64,000 nt of DNA. Origin: Hirschia litorea. GTDB lineage: Bacteria; Pseudomonadota; Alphaproteobacteria; Caulobacterales; Hyphomonadaceae. Of this stretch, positions 15,836 through 23,971 are shown in pieces. The notes beneath the pieces were generated by a model. It worked only from the letters and a program-made list of their open reading frames with translations. It searched no databases and had not been told where the DNA came from. Numbering within the stretch: position 1 is the stretch's first letter; each line of letters opens with the position of its first letter. The stretch is from NCBI RefSeq assembly GCF_042665075.1, contig NZ_JBHTBR010000002.1:1116001-1180000 (forward strand), in the 5' to 3' direction. Position numbers and translations under genes: made by a program.

Positions 15836-17773
15836 CTAAATTGACTGCGCTTCCGGCGGTGCCTCAGTCTTAGGAACAAACGGAGGCACACGCGCTTCAG
15901 GTGCTGCTTCTGTTAGCCCATTTTCTATTCGGGATGCAATCGCTTCTCTTTCATGCGCCGGAGGATGTTGCTCTAGCGCAGTCTCCCATGATTTCACAGC
16001 GTCTTCTTTTCTATCCAAACGCCAATACACATCCCCAAGGTGATAGTGTAGTTCCCAATGGTCAAATGGCTCGAATAATTCTAGCGCTTTTTCAATCAAT
16101 TCTTGAGCACGCTCATAATCACCATATTGGTAATAAGCCCAGCCAAGACTATCTAGCAAGTTTGGCTCAAACGGCGTCATACGGTTTGCCTTTTTCAGCA
16201 AACGATAGCCTTCATCAAGCTCTTTATCGCTCGAATAGCTCGCGATAAGTGCATAGCCAAAATTATTCATCATGCTCGGGCTATCAGGCGCAGCCACGAA
16301 CAGGTCACGATAAATATCCAGCCCCTCTTCGCGAGTTTGCTCTGATTTCGTCAATGTCGAGGCAAGGAAACCACGTGTTTGATCTGTTTCATCTGCAAGC
16401 ACAGCCGCACGCGCAGCCAAAGTTGCGCCTTCAAGATTCCCCCCCTGCTGGCGTGCTTCGGCAAGCAAAATATTCGCATAAGCGCGTGTTTTTGTATCAA
16501 GGTCATCTTTTTTCAAGATACCCGAAACAAGCTTTTCTGCTTCTTCCACATTGCTGATGCGCACCATCAAATCGGCAACATTCAGCACAGAAATCGGTTC
16601 ATCCGTCAGCGCCAAAGCCTTCTTATTAAGGCTATCCATTGCTGCAAAATTACCTGCTTCCAACTTCGCTTCTGATGCACGTAGCAAAAGGCTCGCACGA
16701 TCTTCATCGGTCAACGCATCCCCATTCAAAGCAAGGCGTGCAGATGGCTCAAAAAAGCCGTGACTATACAAGTGCTCAGATTCAGTTAGGCGGATCAATG
16801 CGCTATTTGGGTTCAGCAATAAGGCACTCTGGCGCAGCGCGCTCAAAAAGTGGTTGAAAGGAGCCTTCGCCCCTTTTGCCAGCATCACACCTGCTAGCTC
16901 TTGTCTTTGTTCGATCAAATCGGCTTGGTCATTAATCGCGATACCCAATGCCGAATGCACAGTCAGGAACGGCTTTTTCAGCTTTTTACCGTGAGATAAT
17001 TCTTCCATACGTGCATCTGTGTATGCATCATCTTCATTCGCATGAAGCAACGCATTATAGATCACCATTGCGCCCGGTTTACGGTCTAATTTCACAAGCA
17101 GTTCGGCATGACGCAGCGCCAATTGGCGTTCAGCGCTATACATTAAGAAACGCGCATAATTTTCCGCGCTTGGCTCTTCATCATCATCAGGACGATCGAA
17201 ATAGTCCGGCCCTTGTTGGTATATGCCAATCGCTTCTTCATACAATCCAGCCCCTTCAAGCAATAAAGCTTGGTAACCACGATATGCATGGTCTGGCATT
17301 GTGTTTTTCAGCGGTTCAATCGCTTCCTTTGCCAGCTCGACATCACCCTTGGCCGCCAAAATCCACGGACGCAAAAAATCAGGCGTCATGACCGCGGAAA
17401 AAGAAGATTCGCGCACAGGCATTTCATTCAAAACAGTCAAAGCTTCAGGATATTCACCCGCCAACATCATATCGACTGCAGTAAAACCCCAAGCACCAGA
17501 TTTTTCTGAATTTGCATACGCTTCACGTGCTTCCAGCATGAATGCAGACATATCAGCATTTTCGAGCATTTCATTGGCGTTTGCATATTCCACAACGCCC
17601 TCAGCTTTCGTAGATGCAGCTGCCTTAGACACACCACTCTGGGAAAGTTGCAAAACGGGGGCGTCAAATTTTTCCGTAGAACTAGATACCGCACACCCAG
17701 AAAGCACACAGCCAAGGAACACACTCGCACAGACCTGAGTGAGCTTTGATTGTTTAAAGGAAAAACGGCGCAT
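15836..17773 (-). CDS. TPR-repeat lipoprotein
   Basis: 645-residue tetratricopeptide protein with a clear lipoprotein signal: MRRFSFKQSK, hydrophobic core, lipobox LSGC. TPR units are scattered throughout; the best are NNFGYALIASYSSDKELDEG, DSLGWAYYQYGDYERAQEL and YHLGDVYWRLDRKEDAVKSW. The C-terminus is Pro/Glu-rich (PPFVPKTEAPPEAQ). It heads the pair with the following TPR gene and lies 215 bp downstream of the ETF-QO gene, with a strong inverted repeat between. Expected location: outer- or inner-membrane-anchored in the periplasm. Function not known. Confidence 0.87.
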   Translation of the reverse strand: MRRFSFKQSKLTQVCASVFLGCVLSGCAVSSSTEKFDAPVLQLSQSGVSKAAASTKAEGVVEYANANEMLENADMSAFMLEAREAYANSEKSGAWGFTAVDMMLAGEYPEALTVLNEMPVRESSFSAVMTPDFLRPWILAAKGDVELAKEAIEPLKNTMPDHAYRGYQALLLEGAGLYEEAIGIYQQGPDYFDRPDDDEEPSAENYARFLMYSAERQLALRHAELLVKLDRKPGAMVIYNALLHANEDDAYTDARMEELSHGKKLKKPFLTVHSALGIAINDQADLIEQRQELAGVMLAKGAKAPFNHFLSALRQSALLLNPNSALIRLTESEHLYSHGFFEPSARLALNGDALTDEDRASLLLRASEAKLEAGNFAAMDSLNKKALALTDEPISVLNVADLMVRISNVEEAEKLVSGILKKDDLDTKTRAYANILLAEARQQGGNLEGATLAARAAVLADETDQTRGFLASTLTKSEQTREEGLDIYRDLFVAAPDSPSMMNNFGYALIASYSSDKELDEGYRLLKKANRMTPFEPNLLDSLGWAYYQYGDYERAQELIEKALELFEPFDHWELHYHLGDVYWRLDRKEDAVKSWETALEQHPPAHEREAIASRIENGLTEAAPEARVPPFVPKTEAPPEAQSI

Positions 17774-17856
17774 ACAGGACTCCAGATTGGGATTCGTCGA
17801 TCATGACGGTATTTCAACACATTATGACGAAACAGAGCCGCACTTGAAGGCACGTT

Positions 17857-17894
17857 GGTCATATTTTCAAGCTTATTGCTGAAAAAATATGACC
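17857..17894. promoter_or_regulatory. 11-bp perfect inverted repeat upstream of TPR pair
   Basis: GGTCATATTTT (17857-17867) and AAAATATGACC (17884-17894) are exact complements with a 16-nt loop; the copies are flanked by direct CTTGAAGGC repeats (about 17843 and 17893). It lies in the 5' region of the TPR genes. It could be an operator or a leader hairpin; there is no T-run in the minus direction. Confidence 0.45.
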
Positions 17895-17988
17895 TTGAAG
17901 GCGCTGAAAAAGGCTTAACGCAAGCAAAAAGTGCTTAAAACCCATTTCAGACCTTCAAAATCAAATAAATATCCAAACGAATGGAGAT

Positions 17989-19674
17989 CTACATATTCGG
18001 ATAGTTTGGCCCGCCAGCACCTTCTGGTGTTGTCCAAGTTATGTTTTGGTTGGGGTCTTTAATATCACATGTTTTACAGTGCACACAGTTTTGGGAATTG
18101 ATCTGGAACACATCTGCGCCATTGGCGTCTTTCACCCACTCATACACACCCGCCGGACAATAACGAGCTGAAGGCCCTGCATAAACAGCTAGCTCGGAAT
18201 TTTCCTGAAGCGCCAAATCCTCCACTTTCAAGTGGATCGGTTGATCTTCTTCATGATTGGTGAAGGAATAAGATACGCTTGTCAGCTTATCAAATGACAA
18301 CACACCATCAGGCTTAGGGTAATTGATTGGCTTGTATTTCTTCGCAGGCTCCAAACTCGCAGCGTCTGTTTTCTTGTGTCTCATTGATCCGCCAAATGGC
18401 GTAAACGGAGACCATCCACCGAACAAAGTCGTACTCCACAAGTCCAAACCAAACGCTGGAATTCCCATTGTCGTACCAAGCTTTGTCCAAAGCGGTTTGG
18501 CGTTGCGCACTTTTTTAAGTTCTTTGGCAACCCAGCTTTTGTCATAAGCGGTTTGGTATTCAACCAATTCATCAGATTGGCGTCCATTTGCAATCGCGTT
18601 AAATGCTGCTTCAGCTGCAAGCATCCCCGTTTTCATTGCATTATGGCTACCCTTAATACGCGGCAGATTTACGAAACCAGCTGAACACCCAATCAAAGCC
18701 CCGCCTGGAAAAGTCAGTTTAGGAACAGATTGATACCCACCTTCAGTAATCGCACGCGCACCATAGGAGACACGCTTTCCGCCTTTAAGGTGCTGCGCGA
18801 TATCCTCGTGATGCTTCAAACGTTGAAATTCATCATAAGGTGAAAGATATGGATTCTTGTAATTTAGGTGAACCACAAGTCCAACAGCAACATAGTTGTC
18901 GCCAAAGTGATATAGGAAGGAGCCACCACCTGTTTTATCATCTAACGGCCAGCCAAATGTGTGCTGAGCAAGTCCCGGCTTGAACACCTCATCCGGCACC
19001 TGCCAAAGTTCTTTAATACCAATGCCGTATTTTTGCGGGTCTTTGCCCTCATCCAATTTGAAATCAGCAATAACTTTTTTCGCAAGCGATCCACGAACAC
19101 CTTCGGCAATCAATACATATTTACCGTTCAGCTCCATGCCCACTTCAGCGCCTGGTTTTGGCTCACCATCACGGCCAATACCCGCAACCCCAGCAACCAC
19201 ACCTTTGATCGAGCCATCTTCATTGTAGGTAAATTCAGATGCAGCAAATCCCGGATAGATTTCCACACCCATCGCCTCAGCTTGTTCAGCCAACCAGCGA
19301 GATACATTTCCAAGCGAAGCAATGTAATTGCCGTGGTTTTTAATCATTGGCGGAAATGCAAATTCCGGCAATGTGATCGAGCCTGCTGGCCCGAGGAACA
19401 TGAATTTATCTTTTGAGATAGGTGTCTCTAAAGGCGCACCCTTCTCTTTCCAGTCAGGAATAAGTTCATTCAGCGCAATTGGATCAATCACAGCACCTGA
19501 AAGGATGTGCGCACCAACTTCTGAACCTTTCTCAAGGACAACGACGCTTAACTCTTGTCCAGCATCTTGCGCACACTGCATTAATCGTATGGCAGCGCTC
19601 AACCCTGCGGGGCCACCACCAACAATAACAACGTCCACATCCATGGATTCACGCTCTGTTTGATCAAATGCCAT
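17989..19674 (-). CDS. Electron transfer flavoprotein-ubiquinone oxidoreductase
   Basis: Membrane-bound FAD/4Fe-4S enzyme that passes electrons from ETF (fatty-acid and amino-acid oxidation) to ubiquinone. 561 residues, like other ETF-QOs. N-terminal FAD loop VVIVGGGPAGLSAAIR (~residues 15-30), the family's internal LIGCSAGFVNLPRIKG, and a C-terminal 4Fe-4S site with ARYCPAGVYEW and NSQNCVHCKTCDIKDP. All four Cys ligands are present. It is divergent from the UDG-like gene and followed by the TPR pair. No etfA/etfB in this window. Confidence 0.96.
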   Translation of the reverse strand: MAFDQTERESMDVDVVIVGGGPAGLSAAIRLMQCAQDAGQELSVVVLEKGSEVGAHILSGAVIDPIALNELIPDWKEKGAPLETPISKDKFMFLGPAGSITLPEFAFPPMIKNHGNYIASLGNVSRWLAEQAEAMGVEIYPGFAASEFTYNEDGSIKGVVAGVAGIGRDGEPKPGAEVGMELNGKYVLIAEGVRGSLAKKVIADFKLDEGKDPQKYGIGIKELWQVPDEVFKPGLAQHTFGWPLDDKTGGGSFLYHFGDNYVAVGLVVHLNYKNPYLSPYDEFQRLKHHEDIAQHLKGGKRVSYGARAITEGGYQSVPKLTFPGGALIGCSAGFVNLPRIKGSHNAMKTGMLAAEAAFNAIANGRQSDELVEYQTAYDKSWVAKELKKVRNAKPLWTKLGTTMGIPAFGLDLWSTTLFGGWSPFTPFGGSMRHKKTDAASLEPAKKYKPINYPKPDGVLSFDKLTSVSYSFTNHEEDQPIHLKVEDLALQENSELAVYAGPSARYCPAGVYEWVKDANGADVFQINSQNCVHCKTCDIKDPNQNITWTTPEGAGGPNYPNM

Positions 19675-19780
19675 TCTATTCTCCCGAATCCCTTACAGTC
19701 TGTGTTTTCTTATTTTAATAATCGCTTATAGTCACTTAATCCGTATTGCAGCGCAACAAAAGAGATAGTTTTAATCAAAA

Positions 19781-20593
19781 ATGCAATGGTCTAGCGAAGA
19801 ATTAGCACTAAAAAGCCTCCAAGACTGGTGGATTGACGCAGGGGTTGCGCCTGATCACCCCGTTTCATTGAAGGCTAATCCTGCTGCACAACCGTCAACT
19901 CGCGCGCCTTTACCAACCGAGAAAGCAGCGCCAACTGCACCCAAAGCTCCCCGCCGTTTGCGCACGGATCAAGCTTTAGAAGCGCAAAAACTGGTTGCTG
20001 GCGTCACATCGACTGCTGAACTCAAAGACGTTATTAGCGGTTTTAAAGGGTGCGATCTTCGCCAATCAGCGCGCTCAACTGTTGTCTATGATGGCAACCC
20101 ACAAGCCAAGATCATGATCATTTGCGGCACACCCGATACAGACGAAGAAAAAGCAGGTCTTCCTGCTGCTGGTGCTCCGGGGCTTTTGCTCGACAAAATG
20201 TTCGCAAGCATTGGCTTGAACCGCGAGACCTCCCTTTACATTGCCTCCCTCATGCCGTGGCGTGTTCCGGGAGATCGTGTACCAGACGAATTAGAATGGT
20301 CTATTTGCAAACCCTTTTTGATGCGTCAGATTGAATTGGTCGCTCCCAAAATTATCATTACAATTGGAAAAGTTGCGTCCCAAACCCTTCTCAGTAAGCG
20401 CGATAATATCGCCAAACTTCGCGGCGAAACATTCAGCTACACACATGAAGGACTTGGAACAAACATTCCGCTCATCCCTCTACTTGCCCCCTCATACCTT
20501 TTAAATCGCTCCGCCGAAAAAGCGAAAACATGGGCTGATTTACAGATAATCGAAAAATTGGCGCAAGATTTAGGTCTTACACAAAAACCTTAA
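19781..20593 (+). CDS. Divergent uracil-DNA glycosylase family protein
   Basis: 270-residue protein aligning with the family 4/5 uracil-DNA glycosylase fold: an Ala/Pro-rich N-terminal 60 residues, then FKGCDLRQSA (C91), motif-1 region IMIICGTPDTDEEKAGLPAAG (residues 111-131), LLLDKMFASIGL, PWRVPGDRVPDE (159-170), C176 in SICKPFLMRQIELV, and LAPSYLLN (235-242). The canonical GEAPG, PFVG and HPA/S elements are replaced by CGTPD, PAAG and APS, so the usual catalytic residues appear lost. It may bind rather than excise uracil, or act on another lesion. Its 3' end overlaps the convergent kinase gene by 3-4 bp. Confidence 0.72.
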   Translation: MQWSSEELALKSLQDWWIDAGVAPDHPVSLKANPAAQPSTRAPLPTEKAAPTAPKAPRRLRTDQALEAQKLVAGVTSTAELKDVISGFKGCDLRQSARSTVVYDGNPQAKIMIICGTPDTDEEKAGLPAAGAPGLLLDKMFASIGLNRETSLYIASLMPWRVPGDRVPDELEWSICKPFLMRQIELVAPKIIITIGKVASQTLLSKRDNIAKLRGETFSYTHEGLGTNIPLIPLLAPSYLLNRSAEKAKTWADLQIIEKLAQDLGLTQKP

Positions 20594-22308
20594 ACGCACC
20601 GAAGCAGCGCATTGTGCATCAAAGTCCAATCAAATGGCTTTGCAAGTATATCATCAAACCCAGCTTCCTGACATTTTGCATATGCAGCTTGGGTCGTGTC
20701 CGCACTGCATGCAATTAGGCGCGTTGATGATGTGAGTTGCCGGATAGATTTCGCAACTTCAAAGCCAGATTTGCGTGGCATGTGCAGATCAAGAATAATC
20801 GCATCGAATGAATGCTGCTTTGCAAGGTCCAAAGCTGAATTTCCACACTCCGCCAATACAGGGTCACATCCCCATGATTCGAGCACTCGCGACAAAATAA
20901 AGCGGTTTTGGCTATTATCATCAGCGACCAAAACTTGAAGCCCTACCAACGGACCTGAATCAACATTCTCCAGCCGCCCAATTCGCGCAGGTTCTGTTTC
21001 TGGGCGCACATCAACAACCCACTCATCCTCAACAACTTCTTTTGTCGGGATTTTGATTTCAATCGTCGTGCCTTCTCCAATCGCAGACGTCACATTGATC
21101 GCGCCATTCATGCGATCAACAAGCTGCTTCACTAGAGACATGCCCAGACCTGTGCCGCCATATTCGCGGTCATCTCCCAAATAAGTTTGGTTGAAGGGCA
21201 CAAATAAATCTTCAACAACTTCCGGCGACATGCCCGGGCCGGTATCAGATACTGTAATTTTGAAGAAGCAATCTAATTCACCGCCTTCACGGTCCTCAAC
21301 CTCTAAACGGCAATTTATATGCCCCTCAGACGTGAATTTCATCGCGTTGTGAATGAGATTAAACAATATTTGGCGGATACGTGTCGGGTCCGCGAGTATG
21401 TTTTGTGAGAACGTATCAAGCCCACCATAACCTATGCTCAGAACCAGATTTTTATTCTCAGCAACAGGTTTAAAATGGCGTCTCAGCTTGTCACAAAACA
21501 AAACAAGATCAAATGATTGCACATTTATCTGTACGCCGTCTGCCTCTATTTTTGCTGCTTCCAATGTATCATTTAACAAATGCAATAAATCAGACGCACT
21601 CGACCACACAGTATCTAACAATTCAGTTTCTGCTGGCTGATCACGTTCCGAAGACTTTGAAAGTTTAGCTTGCAACATATCTGTTGCGCCCATAATGCCA
21701 GCAATCGGTGTGCGGATCTCATGAGAAATCAACGACAAAAACGCAGATTTTGCATTGAATGCTTTTGTAGCTGCAAAACGCAAAGACGCCTCTTCCTGCA
21801 TAAGCAACAAAAGGCGCAATTCACTTTCAACCTGATCTGCGAGGCAACGAAAAACATTCCGCTCCTCCATTGTCAGCCTTCTGGGTTTTCGGCTCGCTAA
21901 CACAAGCTTTCCGCAAACCTCCCCTGACGGTCCGGCAAAGGGCGCAGAAGCATAAAAGCGGATGCCTTCAACTTCATCTTCACAGGCTGGAAGATCAAAA
22001 TAATCTGGATCAACCCAAGAGTCAGGAATTTCAAACACATCATTTGTTCGATTTTCAGCAGCGACAGGGTTCAATCCGCGTATCAGCTTAGCTTCATTAC
22101 AAATTTCAGAGCTATACAACCAGTATTTTCGTCCGCCCAAGAGCGACACATAGGCGATAGGCGCATTCAAAACCTTTGAAGCAAGCCAAGCTATGCGCTG
22201 AAAAGCACCCGATGTCGGGCTATCTAAGACACCCGAACTAAAAAGCTCAGCAAGACCTTCCGGTCCCACATCCTCTTCAGTGTACGTTTTAGCTGATTGT
22301 AATGCCAA
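20590..22308 (-). CDS. GAF-containing hybrid histidine kinase
   Basis: 572-residue soluble sensor kinase with no membrane helix. Domains in order: GAF-like input (~30-165), HisKA with phospho-accepting H196 in LISHEIRTP, HATPase with N321 (IHNAMKF), G1 box DTGPGM (355-360) and GTGLGM (385-390), and a C-terminal receiver (458-572) with acidic DD (463-464), phospho-acceptor D507 (IILDLHMP) and K557 (AKPFD). All key residues are present, so it should run a full phosphorelay; a separate histidine phosphotransferase is expected elsewhere. Start is TTG 22308, with an AAAGG site nine bases upstream that overlaps the stop of the small ORF at 22321. Signal and output are unknown. Confidence 0.9.
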   Translation of the reverse strand: MALQSAKTYTEEDVGPEGLAELFSSGVLDSPTSGAFQRIAWLASKVLNAPIAYVSLLGGRKYWLYSSEICNEAKLIRGLNPVAAENRTNDVFEIPDSWVDPDYFDLPACEDEVEGIRFYASAPFAGPSGEVCGKLVLASRKPRRLTMEERNVFRCLADQVESELRLLLLMQEEASLRFAATKAFNAKSAFLSLISHEIRTPIAGIMGATDMLQAKLSKSSERDQPAETELLDTVWSSASDLLHLLNDTLEAAKIEADGVQINVQSFDLVLFCDKLRRHFKPVAENKNLVLSIGYGGLDTFSQNILADPTRIRQILFNLIHNAMKFTSEGHINCRLEVEDREGGELDCFFKITVSDTGPGMSPEVVEDLFVPFNQTYLGDDREYGGTGLGMSLVKQLVDRMNGAINVTSAIGEGTTIEIKIPTKEVVEDEWVVDVRPETEPARIGRLENVDSGPLVGLQVLVADDNSQNRFILSRVLESWGCDPVLAECGNSALDLAKQHSFDAIILDLHMPRKSGFEVAKSIRQLTSSTRLIACSADTTQAAYAKCQEAGFDDILAKPFDWTLMHNALLRCV

Positions 22309-22320
22309 AACGAGCGGCCT

Positions 22321-22524
22321 TTACTGATTGAAAAACGAGTCATCTTCTGATGAATTCAGGCCTAGTATTGTGAACAAATCCTTACAAATCGTTTCGAGCT
22401 GCGAAATATTATTAAGAATAACGCACGACAAATTCACAATTTCTCTATGGGTATTCAGCATAACAATGCAAACTTTCACCACTTCAATGCATTCCACATG
22501 CCTTAAAGCTAAAAAGACTCGCAT
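22321..22524 (-). CDS. Small ORF preceding the hybrid kinase
   Basis: 67-residue reading frame starting MRVFLALRHVECIEVVKV. It is mildly hydrophobic and helical with an acidic end (NSSEDDSFFNQ) and four Cys. It ends 12 bp before the kinase start, and its stop codon (TAA) runs into the AAAGG that serves as the kinase ribosome binding site, as expected for translationally coupled genes. Against it: only a weak GAGACG upstream of its own ATG, several rare codons, and no recognised family. The alternative is a 230-bp untranslated leader of the kinase. Confidence 0.42.
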   Translation of the reverse strand: MRVFLALRHVECIEVVKVCIVMLNTHREIVNLSCVILNNISQLETICKDLFTILGLNSSEDDSFFNQ

Positions 22525-22553
22525 CGTCTCAAAATAACGCTATGAGATGTTTT

Positions 22554-23240
22554 ATGACACGTGGCGAACTCTCAATCATTATTCCAACTCTCAACGCGCA
22601 AATGCTTTTGCCGCGTTGCCTTGAGGCATTAAGTTCAGGGCTTGGAAGTGGTTTAATAAAAGAAGTTATCATCATAGATGCTGGCTCAACCGACCATACA
22701 CTCTCCATGGCTGGAAGCGCGGGATGTCGCGTCATAAGCAGCCCGCAAAAAGGTCGCGGCCGTCAAATGCACATTGGTGCAAACAATGCCAAATCTGATT
22801 GGTTTCTGTTTTTACACGCTGACACCTTTCTCGATCATGGCTGGCATGATGCGATACGCGCCCAAATGCAGTTTCCAGAATTTGCCGCCGCCTTCACCCT
22901 TGCCTTTGACAGCCCAGCGAAAGAAGCACGTTGGCTCGAAAAACGCGCAGGCCAACGTGTGCGAGCACTTGGTCTTCCCTATGGCGACCAAGGCCTTCTC
23001 ATTCACAGAAAACTCTACACATCACTTGGTGGTTTTTCAGATATTCCGCTTATGGAAGATGTGGAGATGGCAAAAAAAATAGGCAAATCACGTCTGCGTA
23101 TTTTGACCACCAAAGCCATTACATCCAGCGACAAATACGAACGCTATGGCTGGCGTAAGCGTGCATGGAAAAACGCCTTCCTGCTCTCACGCTATCTTAT
23201 GGGAGCATCTCCGGAAAAACTCGCAAAGCTCTATTCCTAG
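22554..23240 (+). CDS. TIGR04283-type glycosyltransferase family 2
   Basis: 228-residue GT-A fold glycosyltransferase. ELSIIIPTLNAQ opens the fold; EVIIIDAGSTDHT carries the nucleotide-binding Asp, FLFLHADT the DXD-like HAD metal site, YGDQGLLIHRKLY and MEDVEM the acceptor region. This pattern matches the 'rSAM/selenodomain-associated transferase 2' group. The start at 22554 (MTRGELS) is chosen over 22542 because the shorter protein fits the family and a GAGATG lies upstream. The next gene is its usual partner (transferase 1), nine bases downstream. In other bacteria such pairs accompany arsenosugar or lipid-modifying radical SAM enzymes; no ArsS is seen here. Confidence 0.85.
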   Translation: MTRGELSIIIPTLNAQMLLPRCLEALSSGLGSGLIKEVIIIDAGSTDHTLSMAGSAGCRVISSPQKGRGRQMHIGANNAKSDWFLFLHADTFLDHGWHDAIRAQMQFPEFAAAFTLAFDSPAKEARWLEKRAGQRVRALGLPYGDQGLLIHRKLYTSLGGFSDIPLMEDVEMAKKIGKSRLRILTTKAITSSDKYERYGWRKRAWKNAFLLSRYLMGASPEKLAKLYS

Positions 23241-23249
23241 TCACGCGCG

Positions 23250-23891
23250 ATGAAACCCAACCTCCTCATCTTCGCCAAACCACCCCGCATTGGATCAGCA
23301 AAGACACGGCTCGCGCGCGATATCGGTTCAACGCACGCACAACGTATCAATCGTTTTTGTCATTCCCAAATTATGCGAGCAGCCAGTCAAGGCTATTGGA
23401 ATACGACAATTTGCGTTGCTCCCGATTTAGCTTTGCAAACACATCATGGTCATTTGTGGCCAACAACATTTAATCGCATGCCACAAGGCAAGGGTAATCT
23501 AGGCGAACGCCTCGCGCATGCTTTTGCCACAGCTCCAGTCGGACCTGTAATCGTTGTAGGTACAGACGCCCCTGATATAAAAGCCATTCATATCCACACA
23601 GCTATCAAGCATTTAAATGGTCATGACGCTGTATTTGGCCCCGCAGATGATGGCGGCTTTTGGCTGTTTGGCGTATCTCAAGCTTTGCGTCGCCATCCAT
23701 TGCCCTTTAATCCTGTGCGTTGGTCTAGCCCCCATGCCCTTGCAGATATGCAAGCTAGCCTGCCTCCAAACACAAAAACAAAACTCATGCACACCATGAT
23801 TGATTTAGATGATGCCAAGGCGCTCAAAGCATGGCTGTCTGATAAACAAGCCAATTCAACACCGCCTCTAATTTTTAAGAAAAACACCTAA
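23250..23891 (+). CDS. TIGR04282/DUF2064-type transferase
   Basis: 213-residue GT-A-like nucleotidyl/glycosyl transferase of the 'rSAM/selenodomain-associated transferase 1' (DUF2064) group. Signatures: LLIFAKPPRIGSAKTRLA near the N-terminus (the FAK.P..G..KTRL motif), GNLGERLAHAF, VIVVGTDAPDIKAIHI (the GTD.P motif) and FGPADDGGFWLFGV. It is almost contiguous with the partner transferase and probably co-transcribed. The product is not known; the arsenosugar annotation common for this family would need an ArsS/ArsM context that is not visible here. Confidence 0.87.
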   Translation: MKPNLLIFAKPPRIGSAKTRLARDIGSTHAQRINRFCHSQIMRAASQGYWNTTICVAPDLALQTHHGHLWPTTFNRMPQGKGNLGERLAHAFATAPVGPVIVVGTDAPDIKAIHIHTAIKHLNGHDAVFGPADDGGFWLFGVSQALRRHPLPFNPVRWSSPHALADMQASLPPNTKTKLMHTMIDLDDAKALKAWLSDKQANSTPPLIFKKNT

Positions 23892-23915
23892 CGACGCAGA
23901 TTGTGTTTTTGTTTT

Positions 23916-23930
23916 GTTCTGTTATTGTTC
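23916..23930 (+). promoter_or_regulatory. LexA-type SOS box GTTC-N7-GTTC
   Basis: GTTC (23916-23919), seven bases TGTTATT, GTTC (23927-23930): an exact match to the direct-repeat LexA box described for alphaproteobacteria. It lies 42 bp upstream of the radical SAM start codon, where a repressor would block transcription. SOS control of the downstream gene is inferred from the match. Confidence 0.6.
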
Positions 23931-23957
23931 TTTATTCGTAAAATGCAAGAACAATAA
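23922..23957. promoter_or_regulatory. 11-bp perfect inverted repeat overlapping the LexA box
   Basis: TTATTGTTCTT (23922-23932) and AAGAACAATAA (23947-23957) are exact complements around a 14-nt spacer. The left arm overlaps the second LexA half-site; the right arm ends 14 bp before the GTG start. It may be a second operator or a hairpin over the ribosome binding region. Confidence 0.5.
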
Positions 23958-23971
23958 TCAGGCGGTCAATT

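Noticed and set aside
22328..22537. 69-codon plus-strand ORF before the glycosyltransferase
   Set aside because: Mirror of the minus-strand small ORF, no ribosome binding site, and no coupling to the next gene.
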